Assembly: GCF_001949145.1 (NCBI RefSeq)
Contig: NW_019091491.1
Coordinates: 983,210 to 1,047,209, forward strand
Direction of reading: 5' to 3'
Length of the DNA stretch: 64,000 bases
Source: Acanthaster planci
Lineage: Eukaryota > Echinodermata > Asteroidea > Valvatida > Acanthasteridae
Position 1 is the stretch's first letter, and each line of letters begins with the position of its first letter. The notes beneath the pieces were generated by a model. The model made no database searches, had not been told where the DNA came from, and saw only the letters and a program-made list of their open reading frames with translations. Shown in pieces: positions 48,745 through 60,871 of the stretch. The translations under genes and the position numbers were made by a program.

Positions 48745-48955
48745 TTAAAACCGTGGGTCTGTCGTTTGGTGTTAAATGGCCAAAGTTTGTCAAGATGGTG
48801 CAAATTACCTCGTCTGCCATCTCATATAGAGCTTTCTCATAGACAACTGCTGTATTCTGCACATCTACCGTTCACACAGCACCATTGTGTTCTTGACCAT
48901 GATGCTTCGTGTAACCATTGTCTCGCACTCTTAGAGTGCGCCGAAAGTCTGTCTC
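48745..48955 (+). repeat. Dispersed repeat, copy 2
   Basis: Matches 29085-29295 (AAAACCGTGGGTCTGTCGTT, GTTTGTCAAGATGGTGCAAA, GTAACCATTGTCTCGCA) and lies just before family R copy 2, so the two may belong to one longer element. Confidence 0.65.
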
Positions 48956-48989
48956 CTCCAGTAAGTTTGCTCTCCCGCCCCCCTCCGGT

Positions 48990-49355
48990 GTGCCATAAGG
49001 AAGTTTTATTTTGTGTAAAATTGATAAATTCAGTCCACATGAAATACAGTTAGATTTTTTAGCCCTTTATCAAGTTGTAAAAATGGGGGGGGGCAGGAGA
49101 TGAAAAATCAACCGAGCTCTGTTTCTTCAAGAAATCGGATAATGGAGCAATCCGTATTTTGCAGACGTCTCGCATGCGTAGTAATTCTCAAGTCTCACGG
49201 CATGGTGTAGCTATCATTGCTGACTCATCAAGGGAGGAAAACGACTGCACGAATTTCTTCCCTAGCATCATGCCTTCTCGCCGCTTGTAGCATACGAACC
49301 GTGGTTTCTGGTCACTTATGCTTCAAGCCACAGCCACGCGTTCAAGCACGGTAAA
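48990..49355 (+). repeat. Dispersed repeat family R, copy 2
   Basis: Shares TTGATAAATTCAGTCCACAT, GATGAAAAATCAACCGAGC, TTCTTCAAGAAATCGGATAA, TCGCCGCTTGTAGCA and CAAGCCACAGCCACGCGTTC with the copy at 61665-62050. Confidence 0.8.
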
Positions 49356-49359
49356 GTCA

Positions 49360-50280
49360 GACAGTTACAACTTGTGCGCAAGGACTTGGTCGACATGGAT
49401 ACCAGCGCTCATGATAGCCATGCTCGTCCAATCGCCGTGTTTTGGCGTAACGAACATTCCAGAAACAGCACAGAGTTTGTACGTCGCAATTAATGTCGTC
49501 TGGTGACGTGTGACACACGTTGTACCATATAGGCTACAATGGATTTAATGAATTACCACCTTTTAGCCTTTTTTTCTGGGATTAGCATTACCTGTTTGCA
49601 GACTCCTTTTACTATGCACACCAGAAAGAAATCAGTGACCGTCAACAGATATTATATTTCAAACTAAAATAATTTTCAAACCACGATGGACCAACCAATG
49701 CTTATAAAGAGAACAAAATTTCTTTTATTATCGAAAAGAAAATTCAATATCAGGGAATATTTTACACATTGACTGAAAAGGAATCGGAGGCCAAAAGGTT
49801 GACGGGCTGGAATGATATGTTTATCTGGTCATGACCCTTACTACTGTGGTCTACACTGTGGTCAATAAAAGAGAGTTACTCAGAAAATATGATGCGGTTA
49901 TAAATGTTGACATTAATTGTGTGTTATCATATCTATATGAACCTAAATAAATGGTTGAAGGCCCAAAGCAAACACAGAACACTCCTCAACAAAAATTAAA
50001 TAACTACTAATTTACCAAAGAAACCCCAATTGGGTCATGCAAATGTATGCCCCTGCGATTGTGAATACATACATGTATAATGGGACATGTACATTATGAT
50101 ATGCATTACAACCCCCAATCTAACAATGATAATAACAAGAAAACCCAAAAATGTCATATTTAGATCAACCAAAAGGTACCACTTTCATAATCCACGCACA
50201 GATGGTATTTGTAATTAACCTACTAATTTAATAACTAAAGTACAGGGTGACAAGGAGTCATTAAGAAAGGATTTGTGGGG
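49360..50280. other. Spacer downstream of protease C
   Basis: No exon recognised. Sequence homologous in reverse to the downstream flank of unit A begins near 50290. Confidence 0.4.
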
Positions 50281-50901
50281 GAGCAACGTGATTGGACAAA
50301 GATCAATTGGGCAATTATGACTGAATCCGGAGAGGGCGCTGAAATACGTTCTTTCAACGGAGACACTTTGGGACATTGATTGAGGCTGCCATTCACTTTC
50401 TCCAAGGATATTCAAGGATTATTACGCAGTCCCATGCCAAAAGTAAGGAGTGTGACTTTCCAATCGGTTTGTTTCTAGTGGTAAATGGCCAAGAGACAGC
50501 GTTGGTGATCGTCACCATATTGGCTGTTCCCGATCAGTATCTTTTTAGCGTTAATAATAGAAATCCTAGATGAACTAAACAAAAACAAATAAAAAACAAA
50601 CAAATTTAACTATTCATGCGTACCCTTTGCAAATTGAGAAGTAATTTAACCAACTTTGAAAGGTACGAGGTCTAAATGAAATGTTTTGAAACCTAAGGTT
50701 AAATCTTGACTCAAATACACAAAACCTGAATTGAGGAAACTTCGGCACGAAGATATACATATGCCTTTCAAATTGATGCAACTAATTAGCAAATAAATAA
50801 TGCTCTAATCTAATAAGTATTCAAAAGCTAGTTGGATTCTGTCTTTTCAAGCCGTTGCGTAGTTTTTCAATGATGTACACTTGGCATTCCGATCACGTGA
50901 T

Positions 50902-50929
50902 CTAGGGGTCGTTATAACAAGTGTTCGTG
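50902..50929 (-). CDS. Protease C exon 10 (C-terminus)
   Basis: After TATGTCGACAG it completes Asp, then encodes TNTCYNDP and TAG (50902-50904 on the + strand). Confidence 0.85.
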
Positions 50930-53900
50930 CTGTCGACATAATCATCATGAATAAATTAGGTCAGTTCATTCTCCTATATTCCGTTAGTTAAAGAAAGCCT
51001 TAAGGGTTCCTAAAAATGAAGATATTAAAGCACCTTTCCCTAGAGGTTTAATTTGAAAGGCACCCTCTTATTCGGCTGGGACGTAGGTACACCATAATCC
51101 AAAGGAATCATGGGGGGGTTACGATACTTTTTTGTGAGGGTACATGTCAGCCACTGTTTTTTGTTGCCTATTTCTTTTTACGACAAGCATACCTAAAGGC
51201 ATACCGGAGGGGGCACAATAGGAACCATGGCACTGCCAACGAAAGGCCAAAAGTAATAACAACGCAGGCAAAATATTTCAAAAGCGTGTAAAAAACCACC
51301 ACAACGTAGCAAAAAGGTTATTTGAAAATAATTCTTTGGTTCCCCTTCACGCCTGTTTATGAGGCTAAGCCAATTAGCTTAAGTCAACTTACTCGACAAA
51401 CCTGTTGTAGTAACGTCTACTGCATGAGGACCATATGGGTTCGATCTGATTCTCGTAGGGGGCCATGACGTGACCAAAAGGCAAACAACTATTTCCCTCG
51501 TTGTCGTGACACATGCCCAGACTGACGTGACAAAAAATATAAACAAGATAGTGGAAATTTACATTTTGCGATAAGGGATTTAATGAACACTATCCCCTAA
51601 GCGCCCTAGTCTTGCTGGCTAATGCAGTGGGATATCGGCACTTAAAGATGTCACTTTGAGTTTTAAATCTAAGAGTCGCTACACTTTGTTTTTGCCACAT
51701 TTTTTTAATACCTTCCTGGGGTTCAATAAAAGTGTATGTGAAAAACTTTTAAAGCTATTAAAATGATTTACCTAATTTCAGCGAAGCAACTTTTCGGACC
51801 AAGAGCAGCCTTTCCTTTGCTACTGTTAATTTTCACTTAGTGTGAGTGATATGAGAATTGTATGCATCTTTTTAGTTTCGGGCCACTGGTACAATCTTGA
51901 AGCAGTCTAAAGAGGGCTAATGAGGACTAATTAAACCATCGATTTCTTAAGAAATTGGAACTACCAGGAACGTGAAAGAAACCGGAAGAGATTTTTTTTG
52001 GCAGTTTTGGGGAAAAGGCATTTTTTCTGCTCTGTTTGTTTTCTCCATTTTTGCAATTTTGCAAAAAAAGGGCATTACTTCTGTTCTATTGTTTTGGGTG
52101 GGGGTCTTTTTCGCATTTTGCAAAAATGGCATTCTTTTTGTTCCTTTTTTAGTTTTCTAGCATTTTGAAATAAGGCATTCTTTTTCTTGTGATCTTTGTT
52201 TTACTTTTTCGCAAGTTGCTTAAATGGCAATCCCTTTTGCTCTGATTTGTTTTCCCCGGCTTCTTCGTCATCTTCCCTTCTCCCAAAAGCTCATTCAATT
52301 TGTGGACGTTTCTTCCATCCTCAACTTTGGTGCCTAAGTACTTTGGATCTTCACTAAATTTATACCAATAAAAGGCCCGTATGCATAAATTTTCCTAGAT
52401 CAATGACATCAGGATGGCATCATGTGATTTATTACTGATTTTTCGTCCCATTGACTTTGTACACGTTTTTCAAATAACTGTTTTTTGCAAATTTGCAAAA
52501 TTGAATTGTCACCGAAGTATCATCTAGTAAGAGCCCTTATCGAAGTATTATATCAAAATAACGACGTCATGATGACGCCATCACGTGATTTTTTTATTGA
52601 TTTTTCAATATTTATTTTGTTCTATTGACTCTGTACACGTTTTCCATCCATCATTTTAGTCTATTTGCATGTATGGATCACCCTCAAACTTACATCACTG
52701 AAGGGCCCTATGCATAGATGGTCCTGGAACACTCATGTAGTGATGAAATGATCATGTGATTTTTTCTCAAATTTTTCTTCTTTGATCAATTCCACATATA
52801 TCCAGGATATTTGGGAAAAATTCTCTATTCTGACACAAATCCCGTGACAAGAATTTAAAGGTGGAGTTTTTCTCCATAGATTTTATGCAGACTTATTTCT
52901 GACGGGACTTCGACAGTTTTATACACCGTATTGACTTCAGATCTGGCAGACCTTTAGACCCCCTCCCCAGTCATCTGAGGGTGGTCTTAGAATAAGTTAT
53001 TCACAATGACATCATAAGAGGATTTAATATGGAATTTGAATATTAAATTTTTCTCCATAGGTTTTTTTCACACGTTGTTCAAAACGCGTTTTTATCCATC
53101 CTATTGGGGGACTCTTAACTTCAGCCGGGAATTATTGTAAAAACGAAAGAGAAAACTGGGGAAACTTTCCCTTTCATTTGATAACAAATACTCAAGAGTA
53201 AAAATATCCAGTAATTTGTCATATTTTTTTCTATGTAAATGCAGTACACGTGACTTCTACAGACTGTTATCGTTCTTAATGACTGGGCGGTTCTGAAGCT
53301 TCGGCTGAGGTTACTATCTTCAATCTATTCCGCGTAGGCCTAAACCCAGCATTCAAAATATCAAAATTGTGTTGTTCATCTGATAGGACTGATTTGAATT
53401 GACCGAAAAGCCCTCTGTTCGGTTGTACAAACACAGACCTCTTGTTTTTCTTTCACGTCTGCCAAAAGCCCATATAATTTGTACACGTTTTCGTCCCTTA
53501 AAACTTTGGATCTTCGAATTCATTAAACTTTGATCAACAAAGGACCCTTAAGCATAGTTGGTTCAAGACGAATGGAGTCACGATGACATGATCAAGTGAT
53601 TTACAATGGAAATTTGAATATTAATTTCAGTCCACTGTCTTTGTACACGTTTTCGAGGCACCATTTTGGTACCTTAGCAATCTTCGTTGGTCACCAAAGC
53701 TACACCAGGAAAGACCTGAAGCAAAGATAGAACTGAAATAATGACGTCATGATGACGTTTAAAGTGATTTATTATTAATATTTTAATATTTAACATTACG
53801 TTAAATATTAAAAATCATATAAAATCAACTGAGGCTTCCCACAACATTCTGTTTATGGCAAATGCCGCAGTAAAATTTCGCCTTCGATTCATCTCGTGTG

Positions 53901-56900
53901 TGTCAAATCACTTGGCCCTTCCTTCTGGTCGAAACCGTAAGTGGGCTTATTGTTTAATTAAAAGTGGTACATGTAATAGGTATCAAGTTGCTTTCCACGG
54001 TGTTAGTTGGTCGAGGTATAGTATTCTTCACCTCATGTTCTGAAGACGTCACGTAATTGTCGAGCGCCCTCTAGCGACAGGTTTAAAATTCTGAAAAATG
54101 AATTGGAATAGATGTCTGTGACAGGGTTTGTCAGAATCGTCTGAAAATTGATGTGGATGGTAATCTTTACCCTGTTATCATTTGTGTAAAATTTGGGCCG
54201 GAGAGGTCATCAGAACGGAAGTTATGACAAAAAGTATATTTACTCTTCGAAATTCTGTAGAAAATCAACTGTAATAGGAAAAAGGACATATTGCCTATAA
54301 TATGATAGGTAAAGCGTTGGATTCTATTGCACCAAGTGCGTAACTGGTCTACTTCTTCACCCATATGAAGCGCCAACGACAAAAATACACCTTACATATT
54401 TACACCTCATGAAATGATCATGTCACATGACACTAAGCGTGCACTATATGAAACTAAATCTCCTGAAGAGTATACGTGCAATTGGGCTCGTACCTTGCAG
54501 ATATCTTGAAAGAGAGGTGGTTTAGACGAATATTGATCTCACGTCATGATGACGTCATCAGGTTACAAATCACATGACATTAAAGGTGCCCTATTTCCAA
54601 TTCTATTTCAAAATCTCCTGAAGTAAATGTCCAATTGGGTTCAAACCTTGAAGATATCTTGAAAAGGGAGTGATTTAGACGAATGTTGACCTCATGTGTC
54701 TGATTGGGTTGAAACCTTGCAGGTAGTTAGGAAGGGAAGGTTCGAAAACGAAGACTGACCTCATGTAATAACAATGTTGTCAGCAGACGAGTCACGTGAC
54801 ATTTAAGGTGCATCCTTTGAAGTACTCTATATCTTAATGGGCTTTTCCGATTGGGTTGAAACTTGGTAGGTATTTACCAGAAAGAGAAGCGTTACAGATG
54901 AAAGTTAAAGTCATGTGATGATGACGTCATGAAATGATCATGGCACATGACATTAAACGTGCACTATATGAAACTAAATCTCCTGAAGAGTATATGTGCA
55001 ATTGGGCTCGTACCTTGCAGATATCTTGAAAGAGAGGTGGTTTAGACGAATATTGATCTCACGTCATGATGACGTCATCAGGTTACAAATCACGTGACAT
55101 TAAAAGTGCCCTATTTCAAATTCTATATCTCCTGAAGTAAATGTCCAATTGGATTCAAACCTTACAGATATCTTGAAAAGGGAGTGATTTAGACGAATGT
55201 TGACCTCATGTGATGATGACGTCATCAGGTGACAAGTCATGTTACATTAAAGGTGCATCCTTTAAAATAATATATCTCCTTAAGTGCGTGTCTGGTTGGG
55301 TTGAAACTTGGCAGGTGTTTAGAAAAGGAAGTGTTATACACGAATCTGACCTCATGTGATGCAGGCGTCATCAGATAATCATGTCACGTGACATTTAAGT
55401 TACACGCTTCTAAGCGATGTATTTCTTGAAGTGCATGTCTGAATGGGTTGAAACCTTGCTGATAACTTGGAAAGGAAGTGCTTTAGACAAATATTGACCT
55501 CATGTGATAATGACGTCATCAGTTGACAAGTCAAGAAACATTAAATGTGTACTATTTAAAACTTTACATCACCTGAAGTATATGTGCAACTGAGTTCAAA
55601 CCTTGCAGATATCTTGAAAGGGAAGTGACTTAGGCAATTATAGACCTCATGTGATGATGAGGTCATCAAATGCTGGCAGACCTTCTAAAAGGAGCTTACT
55701 TGTGTCCAATCTCATGAGCAGCCGTGGTGGCGGCCTCGTCAAAGCTGATGAATCTCGAAACAGAAGCTGCATCTTTGCTGTCACAAGCGCCAATATATGC
55801 TAGGCCAAGGAAATCGTAAATGAAGGGCATTCTGCAAGGGTGCAAAACAAGCACGAGTAGGAAGAATTATAATTTTGAGCAGGCCTGGGGTTTAACCCGC
55901 CCCACCTATGGGCGTTTTAAGGGCCTATACGCCTAGAGTTCCCCAAAACCTAAACCATGTAGGGATTTGCAATGTTTTTGCAGTGGGAAAAGATCATTCA
56001 TTTACCCAAATAATTCACGCTTTATTTACACACGGTTTAAATAACTTAAGCTGACCAGTAATTCAGCAAGTTACCCGCTAAATATAGCAGCATTGTCCCA
56101 GTGACGATCATCAGAAGACGGGTAATTTTTCGTCTCCAGCCATTCCGCAGCGCTTGGTAGATAGCGATACGGATTCCAACTGGTGTCGTATTCAGGCTGT
56201 GAAGAAAAGAGATGTTTGCCAGCTAGTACTTTAACACTGAGCTGGCTAGGATTTGGCTTCCATAGCAAGGTGGTATGTTAATATCCTATTCCACATTTTT
56301 CGTTGGTGTTTCTGATATAGTTATATTTGACTGTAGACTCTGTCTGGATCCTGCCTGCTGTTTTTTCTCTTATCAAGAGAAACATCATTTTTGCCTCATT
56401 ACGTGTGTATTCGATACACTCACTGCTGAAATGAAACATTGTATGATCAAACAGGTATTTAATATTCAACAGGAGGATCTACATGCGTTAAGAAAAATTG
56501 ATATTTTCTATGCGTACCTTGCCTGAAGTGATGATTATCATATGCACCAGTCTAGGAACGAGGTTTTTTCCAGCCAGTGAATCGAGTTGAAGGATATTCT
56601 TGACCTGTTTCAAAATTGAAGTCAAAGGTTGAAACTGTTTCGGCTGTTTTTCTATCTAAATCCAGCTTCCATATTAGACGTGATATCTGCTTTTTGTAAT
56701 TGTCTTTCACTGATATACCAAGGGCCTGAATGATATATCTTTGAAAATCTTAGAGAACTGTTTGTCCAAAATTAGCTGACATTGAAACTACAAAATTCCA
56801 AATCTAAAACAATATCGTGAGTAAAAAAGGAGCAACGTGAAGTCTAAAAGCTTGAGGAGGCAGAACGTATTTGCCTTTACAGGATTGGTCACTATCAAAG

Positions 56901-59900
56901 GAAGATCCCAAGATTCCAAAAAACATTTAATTAGTATTGTAGAGATGATATGGGTCAGATAGAAGTCTTACCGCGTTGAAGACCGTTGTCAGAGCGGTCA
57001 GGGTGGAATTTCCGCGTAGATTGTACAACAGAACATCGCCAACAAAAGCAAGCTTTAGATACTTGGTCCCCGATGGCTTGACATCTCCTTCAATGCACTC
57101 TGAACCTTGTTGATCAAGAATTGTCGAATATTAATCTCTATTAAACCAACATTGTGTTTACAATCAACTCTCCAAAAGTTGACAGTTACCGAATAATGTC
57201 TATTTTATCAATTATCCGCTATCATTGTGTTTTAAACTGAATGTAAGTTAACCTTTTTTAATATTAGGCAATACTGACCAGAGAATTTTGTTAGAAAGTA
57301 CCCTTATACTGCAAAGACTACTGTAACTGCGTGGCATAACCATAAAGGTTTCATTTGGGGGGGGGAGACATCATATTTCATCTCAAAACGAGAAAATACT
57401 TTCTTCTGCAGTTTACCCCTTTTTTGTTGTAATGTACTTTGCTACGTAATTCAATCGGTAGAAGGGCAACGCTCGAAATGAGACTACGTTTAATTCACTC
57501 TCGGCATGTGCTTCTTCTGTTTTTTCTTTCCCATCACAACATGGAGCCATTCTGTTTCAGAAAAACCACCAGGGGAATAAGGACGATGTTTTTCCTTGTC
57601 ACCCTGACATTGCTTGCTAGCTTACCTAACATTTCATAACTTGGCTCTGCTGTTAAAATGCTTGATAAAGAAAACAATATGAATTATACTTAGGATATTT
57701 ACTGCACAAGCATCTTAGAAATTTGTATCCCCAATCAATGTTGCAAAGTTGGGCTGGCGGTGCATGTGCTTAAAAATATTAGTTTTTGAGGACGGGGAGA
57801 GTGCAAAAAGGAGTCGCATGTAAAATGTAATTATAATGTGCAAAAGCTGTCTTCACAAAGTAGACATAGTGTCAAAATGCTTTTTCTTAAAAATTAAACC
57901 CGGTTTTAGATGTTATCTGTAACAAGTCATTTCCCAGGACCGAATAAGATATTTCAGTCCTGACATGTTTTCGAGATTCAGTGAAACTTTACAGACTTGA
58001 CATGTTTTTGAAATGCAAATGAAATTTCCCTAAGTGCATTTCATCTGAAGTTGCATTTCATCCAAATCGACAATGCATCGGAATTAAGAAGCATCCGAAT
58101 TGATAAAGCTTCCTGAAACCCGAAGTTCCAAACCGTTAAATTAAGAAACAAAATGATTCAGGGTTACACGTAATTTTGGGACTCATTGTAATTCTAGTTA
58201 CAGTTTGCAATGCTTTGGTTAAACCTATATTTCGATTTATTACATGAATAACTAATAGAAATGATTGGCGCGACATCACACTCACACGGTATGTGTGATT
58301 GGTCACTGACACCTTTGCTATACGCCTTGCTTTCAATTTTGCCGGGATTGGGTTCCTATTCTCAAAACGCTGCTGAAAAAAAACCAAAAAACAAAACAAA
58401 AAGAAAGAAAAGAAATCGCTATCCAAAGCTGGATATCCCTGTTGTCTTTTATTGATAATATGAAGCGATAGCTGGAGGACTCAACGTGGAAGGTGTTGTG
58501 AAAACGGATTCGCATTTGACGGAGTTCATTCATTATGCATTCTGTGGGGAAAACCCCCTTCTACCCTTTTGTTTGTTCTAGAGGAAGACAGAATAACCTA
58601 GCAATATAGAACCAACGAGCACACTTACCACACAATTACCACAATGATTCTGGGTTTGGTCTCTTAATATTCAGTCGTTAAAACAGAACTTGGTCATAGT
58701 ATAAATGACTACATAAGGCCAAGGCTCAGACCAGCTACCGGTACACGTGTAACTACTGAGGTCGAACACCATACGGCGCATACTTAGGCCTACGGGAAGA
58801 CTTTCACTGGATAACTGCTACTTAAAAGGCGTGGGCTTAGGGATCTAAATGGTTTTGCTAATCATCGACTTTATTAAACCTATTTGTTACTGTTAAACAG
58901 TCACTAAATTCTGGACCAAACATTTATTTTTGATCTTTTATAAGGCTAAGAAGCTGATGTGTTACTGCTACCTGTGGTGATATACGTCAAGACAAAGCAA
59001 AAGCTCTAACAAAAAGATTGCTTATGGGAACCAAACATTGCACTCACTTCTAACAGGGCAAAAGGCACCATTTTGCGGTTTATCCTTGTAAGCAACGTGG
59101 GGGAGACCACGTCCAATGTCCCTCTTGTGGGCGTGCTCATCATCCAGTGGTTCAATGTATGTCGGCCCAGAGGTATGATACGCAATCGCCATCTTTGAGA
59201 AAACGACAGAGAACAATTTTTAGTGTCTGTGCTGTCGTGAATAAATTCGATCTTTTTGGTCATTTTCAAAATTGATTGAAAATTTCCTTTAAATATTTGA
59301 ACGTCTTAATGTTGTTCATGTAAGATTTCCAAAAATGTCAGCACCTTGATGAAGTGCACAAGGTTTTCAACAATGCGTCAGTCATTTTTTCTGAATATTA
59401 TGAAAATACACGTTCGTTTATAATTTAAACACAGAATACAACGAAAATGCGGAAAAGCGCTAATGGACTTACCAAACCCTCGCAAGTGGTGACAGACACG
59501 AGAGAATCACCTTCCCCGACGACTTTGCCGGTGTAAATACAGTCAGTTTGGACAAACTCCTTGATGATGCCCTCATCAGTGAAGTACTCGGCCTCGAGTC
59601 CAGTTTTAATGCCACTGTCGTCGTGCTCCACCGTCATATGAAGGGTCTCACCGAATGCATCGACGTAAACGTCGAGGTACGATGCTGCAATGGCACTACG
59701 ATCCACACTGCGCTTGGTGTCAGCAGTCACATATTCCGGATATACTATCTCGTACTCAGGGGCTAAATATGGTGGGTCAGACGAAATTGCATGTCATGTT
59801 AATCCAGTATGTCCAAATAGAACACAGGGTCTGTGTTTCGTAAAAGTGCTTTTAAACATTTGTTCTTTAGTCTTGGAAAAGAGAACTCACCTTTGTCGTC

Positions 59901-60804
59901 GCTGTCAACACCAAAGTAGCGCTGAAGTTCATCCTTAGAGAACCTGTGGTTTGGCTGTAGATAAAAACTCACAAGGATATTATCGTAACAGATCTTTCTT
60001 GAAAGATTTTGTTCTTTGCCGAATATAAAATGTACTTCTTGCTCAACAAAAGCAAGGTTTTATCTGCAATAACAACATTAAATGGTCTCACTATTCTAAT
60101 AAAACCCACTTCACTCCCGATAGGAATATCGCAAATCACGTGCCATTGATTGAAACGGAGAACAATGCAAAAGAATCGCTCAGGGGCTATTTTGGGGTCC
60201 AGCGGAAAGTGCTCATTATAGTAACCAAGAACATAAGACAAAATGACTAACTACTAAAAAGGAAACACAGATCCCCAGTTCTCCTCGCTACTGACGAACT
60301 CATTTTAAAATCACAAGTGCTGCTGATGAAAATTAAATGTGCTTTCAAGCAATAAGAGCAATTATTAGAGGCATTAAAGAATATTGTTTGAAGCCAAAAT
60401 TGACTGGAACGCAGCAATTTTGTGTCTCAATTTCACGATGGAGTGAGAAAAGACAGCACCATAAATGGTCTTTGGCTTGGCCTCCTTGGAGAGGATTTAT
60501 TGAGGGGTTCCATACAACGAATGTTTCACAGTTACCGCAATGGAAAAAAAATTCATTCAGTGGTATACTGAATACTCCATTCTACGAGGCAAACCATTCC
60601 CAGCATAAGAGCTGCTGTTTTTATGACTTAACGTCACTGAAAGTCAACTATATAAAAATCTCTCCCAAAAAGATATGTCTGGCAGGCATATCAAAGGGGG
60701 TGTTCTTTTACGAACTACGCTAGGCATAATGGAAAACGTACCACTGGTGGTCCAGCAAGCGCCATTGCAGCGAAGGACAGGATGAGAGAAACCGACAGCA
60801 TCAT
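50902..60804 (-). CDS. Protease C: minimal secreted M12B metalloprotease (inverted copy)
   Basis: Predicted secreted zinc metalloprotease of 397 residues on the minus strand. Exons from 5' to 3': 60742-60804, 59891-59954, 59473-59762, 59048-59192, 56972-57105, 56518-56604, 56075-56196, 55700-55831, 51393-51521, 50902-50929. Lengths and phases equal those of A and B except exon 9, which is 6 nt shorter, removing two residues after the Met-turn. The zinc motif HEIGHNLGMCHD is intact; the residue before the Met-turn VM is His instead of Tyr. It ends NTCYNDP and stop, again with no domain after the protease. Intron 8, between the two halves of the zinc motif, is 4.2 kb versus 0.7-0.8 kb in A and B. 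Closest to B (identical exon 2 peptide). Confidence 0.88.
51393..51521 (-). CDS. Protease C exon 9 (third zinc His, Met-turn)
   Basis: 129 nt, phase 2-2. It encodes LGMCHDNEGNSCLPFGHVMA and YENQIEPIWSSCSRRYYNRF. The six missing bases fall between YEN and IEPIW. Confidence 0.87.
51970..55671 (+). mobile_element. Satellite-bearing dispersed element, copy 2, in intron 8 of C
   Basis: Gene C intron sequence matches B up to GGTCTGCCAG (minus strand, near 55672) and resumes near 51970 with CCTGGTAGTTC. The DNA between is foreign to A and B and matches 30270-32210. It apparently replaced about 0.2 kb of intron. The left part has TGACGTCA-containing repeats; the right part is a 147-bp tandem array. 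No coding capacity. Confidence 0.75.
54400..55671 (+). repeat. ~147-bp tandem repeats with CRE and E-box palindromes
   Basis: About eight to nine units. Successive CCTCATGTGATGATGACGTC-type blocks lie near 55205, 55351, 55499 and 55645, spacing 146-148 bp. Most units carry TGATGACGTCATCA or a one- or two-base variant, and many carry CACGTGAC or CACATGAC. A two-to-three-unit block at 54418-54590 recurs almost unchanged at 54940-55110, a higher-order repeat. Confidence 0.85.
55700..55831 (-). CDS. Protease C exon 8 (HEIGH)
   Basis: 132 nt, phase 2-2. It encodes FLGLAYIGACDSKDAASVS and ends TAAHEIGH. Confidence 0.88.
56075..56196 (-). CDS. Protease C exon 7
   Basis: 122 nt, phase 0 to 2, acceptor TTCTTCACAG, donor GTAACT. 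It encodes YRYLPSAAEWLETKNYPSSD and WDNAAIFSG. Confidence 0.88.
56518..56604 (-). CDS. Protease C exon 6
   Basis: 87 nt, phase 0-0, acceptor GAAACAG, donor GTACGC. It encodes VKNILQLDSLAGKN, VPRLVHMIIITSGK. Confidence 0.86.
56972..57105 (-). CDS. Protease C exon 5
   Basis: 134 nt, phase 1 to 0. It encodes CIEGDVKPSGTKYLKLAFVG and the NST sequon. Acceptor AACAAG as in A and B. Confidence 0.8.
59048..59192 (-). CDS. Protease C exon 4
   Basis: 145 nt, phase 0 to 1, acceptor TTCTCAAAG, donor GTGAGT. It encodes YIEPLDDEHAHKRD and FCPVR (Ser to Phe before the candidate switch Cys). Confidence 0.87.
59473..59762 (-). CDS. Protease C exon 3 (prodomain)
   Basis: 290 nt, phase 1 to 0. It encodes LDVYVDAFGETLHMTVEHDD, CIYTGKVV and TTCEGL. 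Confidence 0.9.
59891..59954 (-). CDS. Protease C exon 2
   Basis: 64 nt, phase 0 to 1, acceptor TATCTACAG, donor GTGAGT. It encodes NHRFSKDELQRYFGVDSDDK. Confidence 0.87.
60742..60804 (-). CDS. Protease C exon 1 (signal peptide)
   Basis: 21 residues: MMLSVSLILSFAAMALA then GPPV. Donor GTACGT, phase 0. Confidence 0.86.
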
Positions 60805-60834
60805 CGTGGTATACGTCTTGGAAACCGGCAATCA

Positions 60835-60871
60835 GAATGAGAGACATGTGTCTCTGCACCGGTCTTTTAAA
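60835..60871 (-). promoter_or_regulatory. Core promoter of protease C
   Basis: Minus-strand TTTAAAA (60871-60865) and TCATTC (60840-60835), +1 at 60838: again 33 nt from box to start and 34 nt to the ATG at 60804. Confidence 0.6.

Noticed and set aside
54400-55671. CRISPR-like array
   Set aside because: Repeat units are contiguous and about 147 bp with no unique spacers, and the DNA is animal; it is a satellite.
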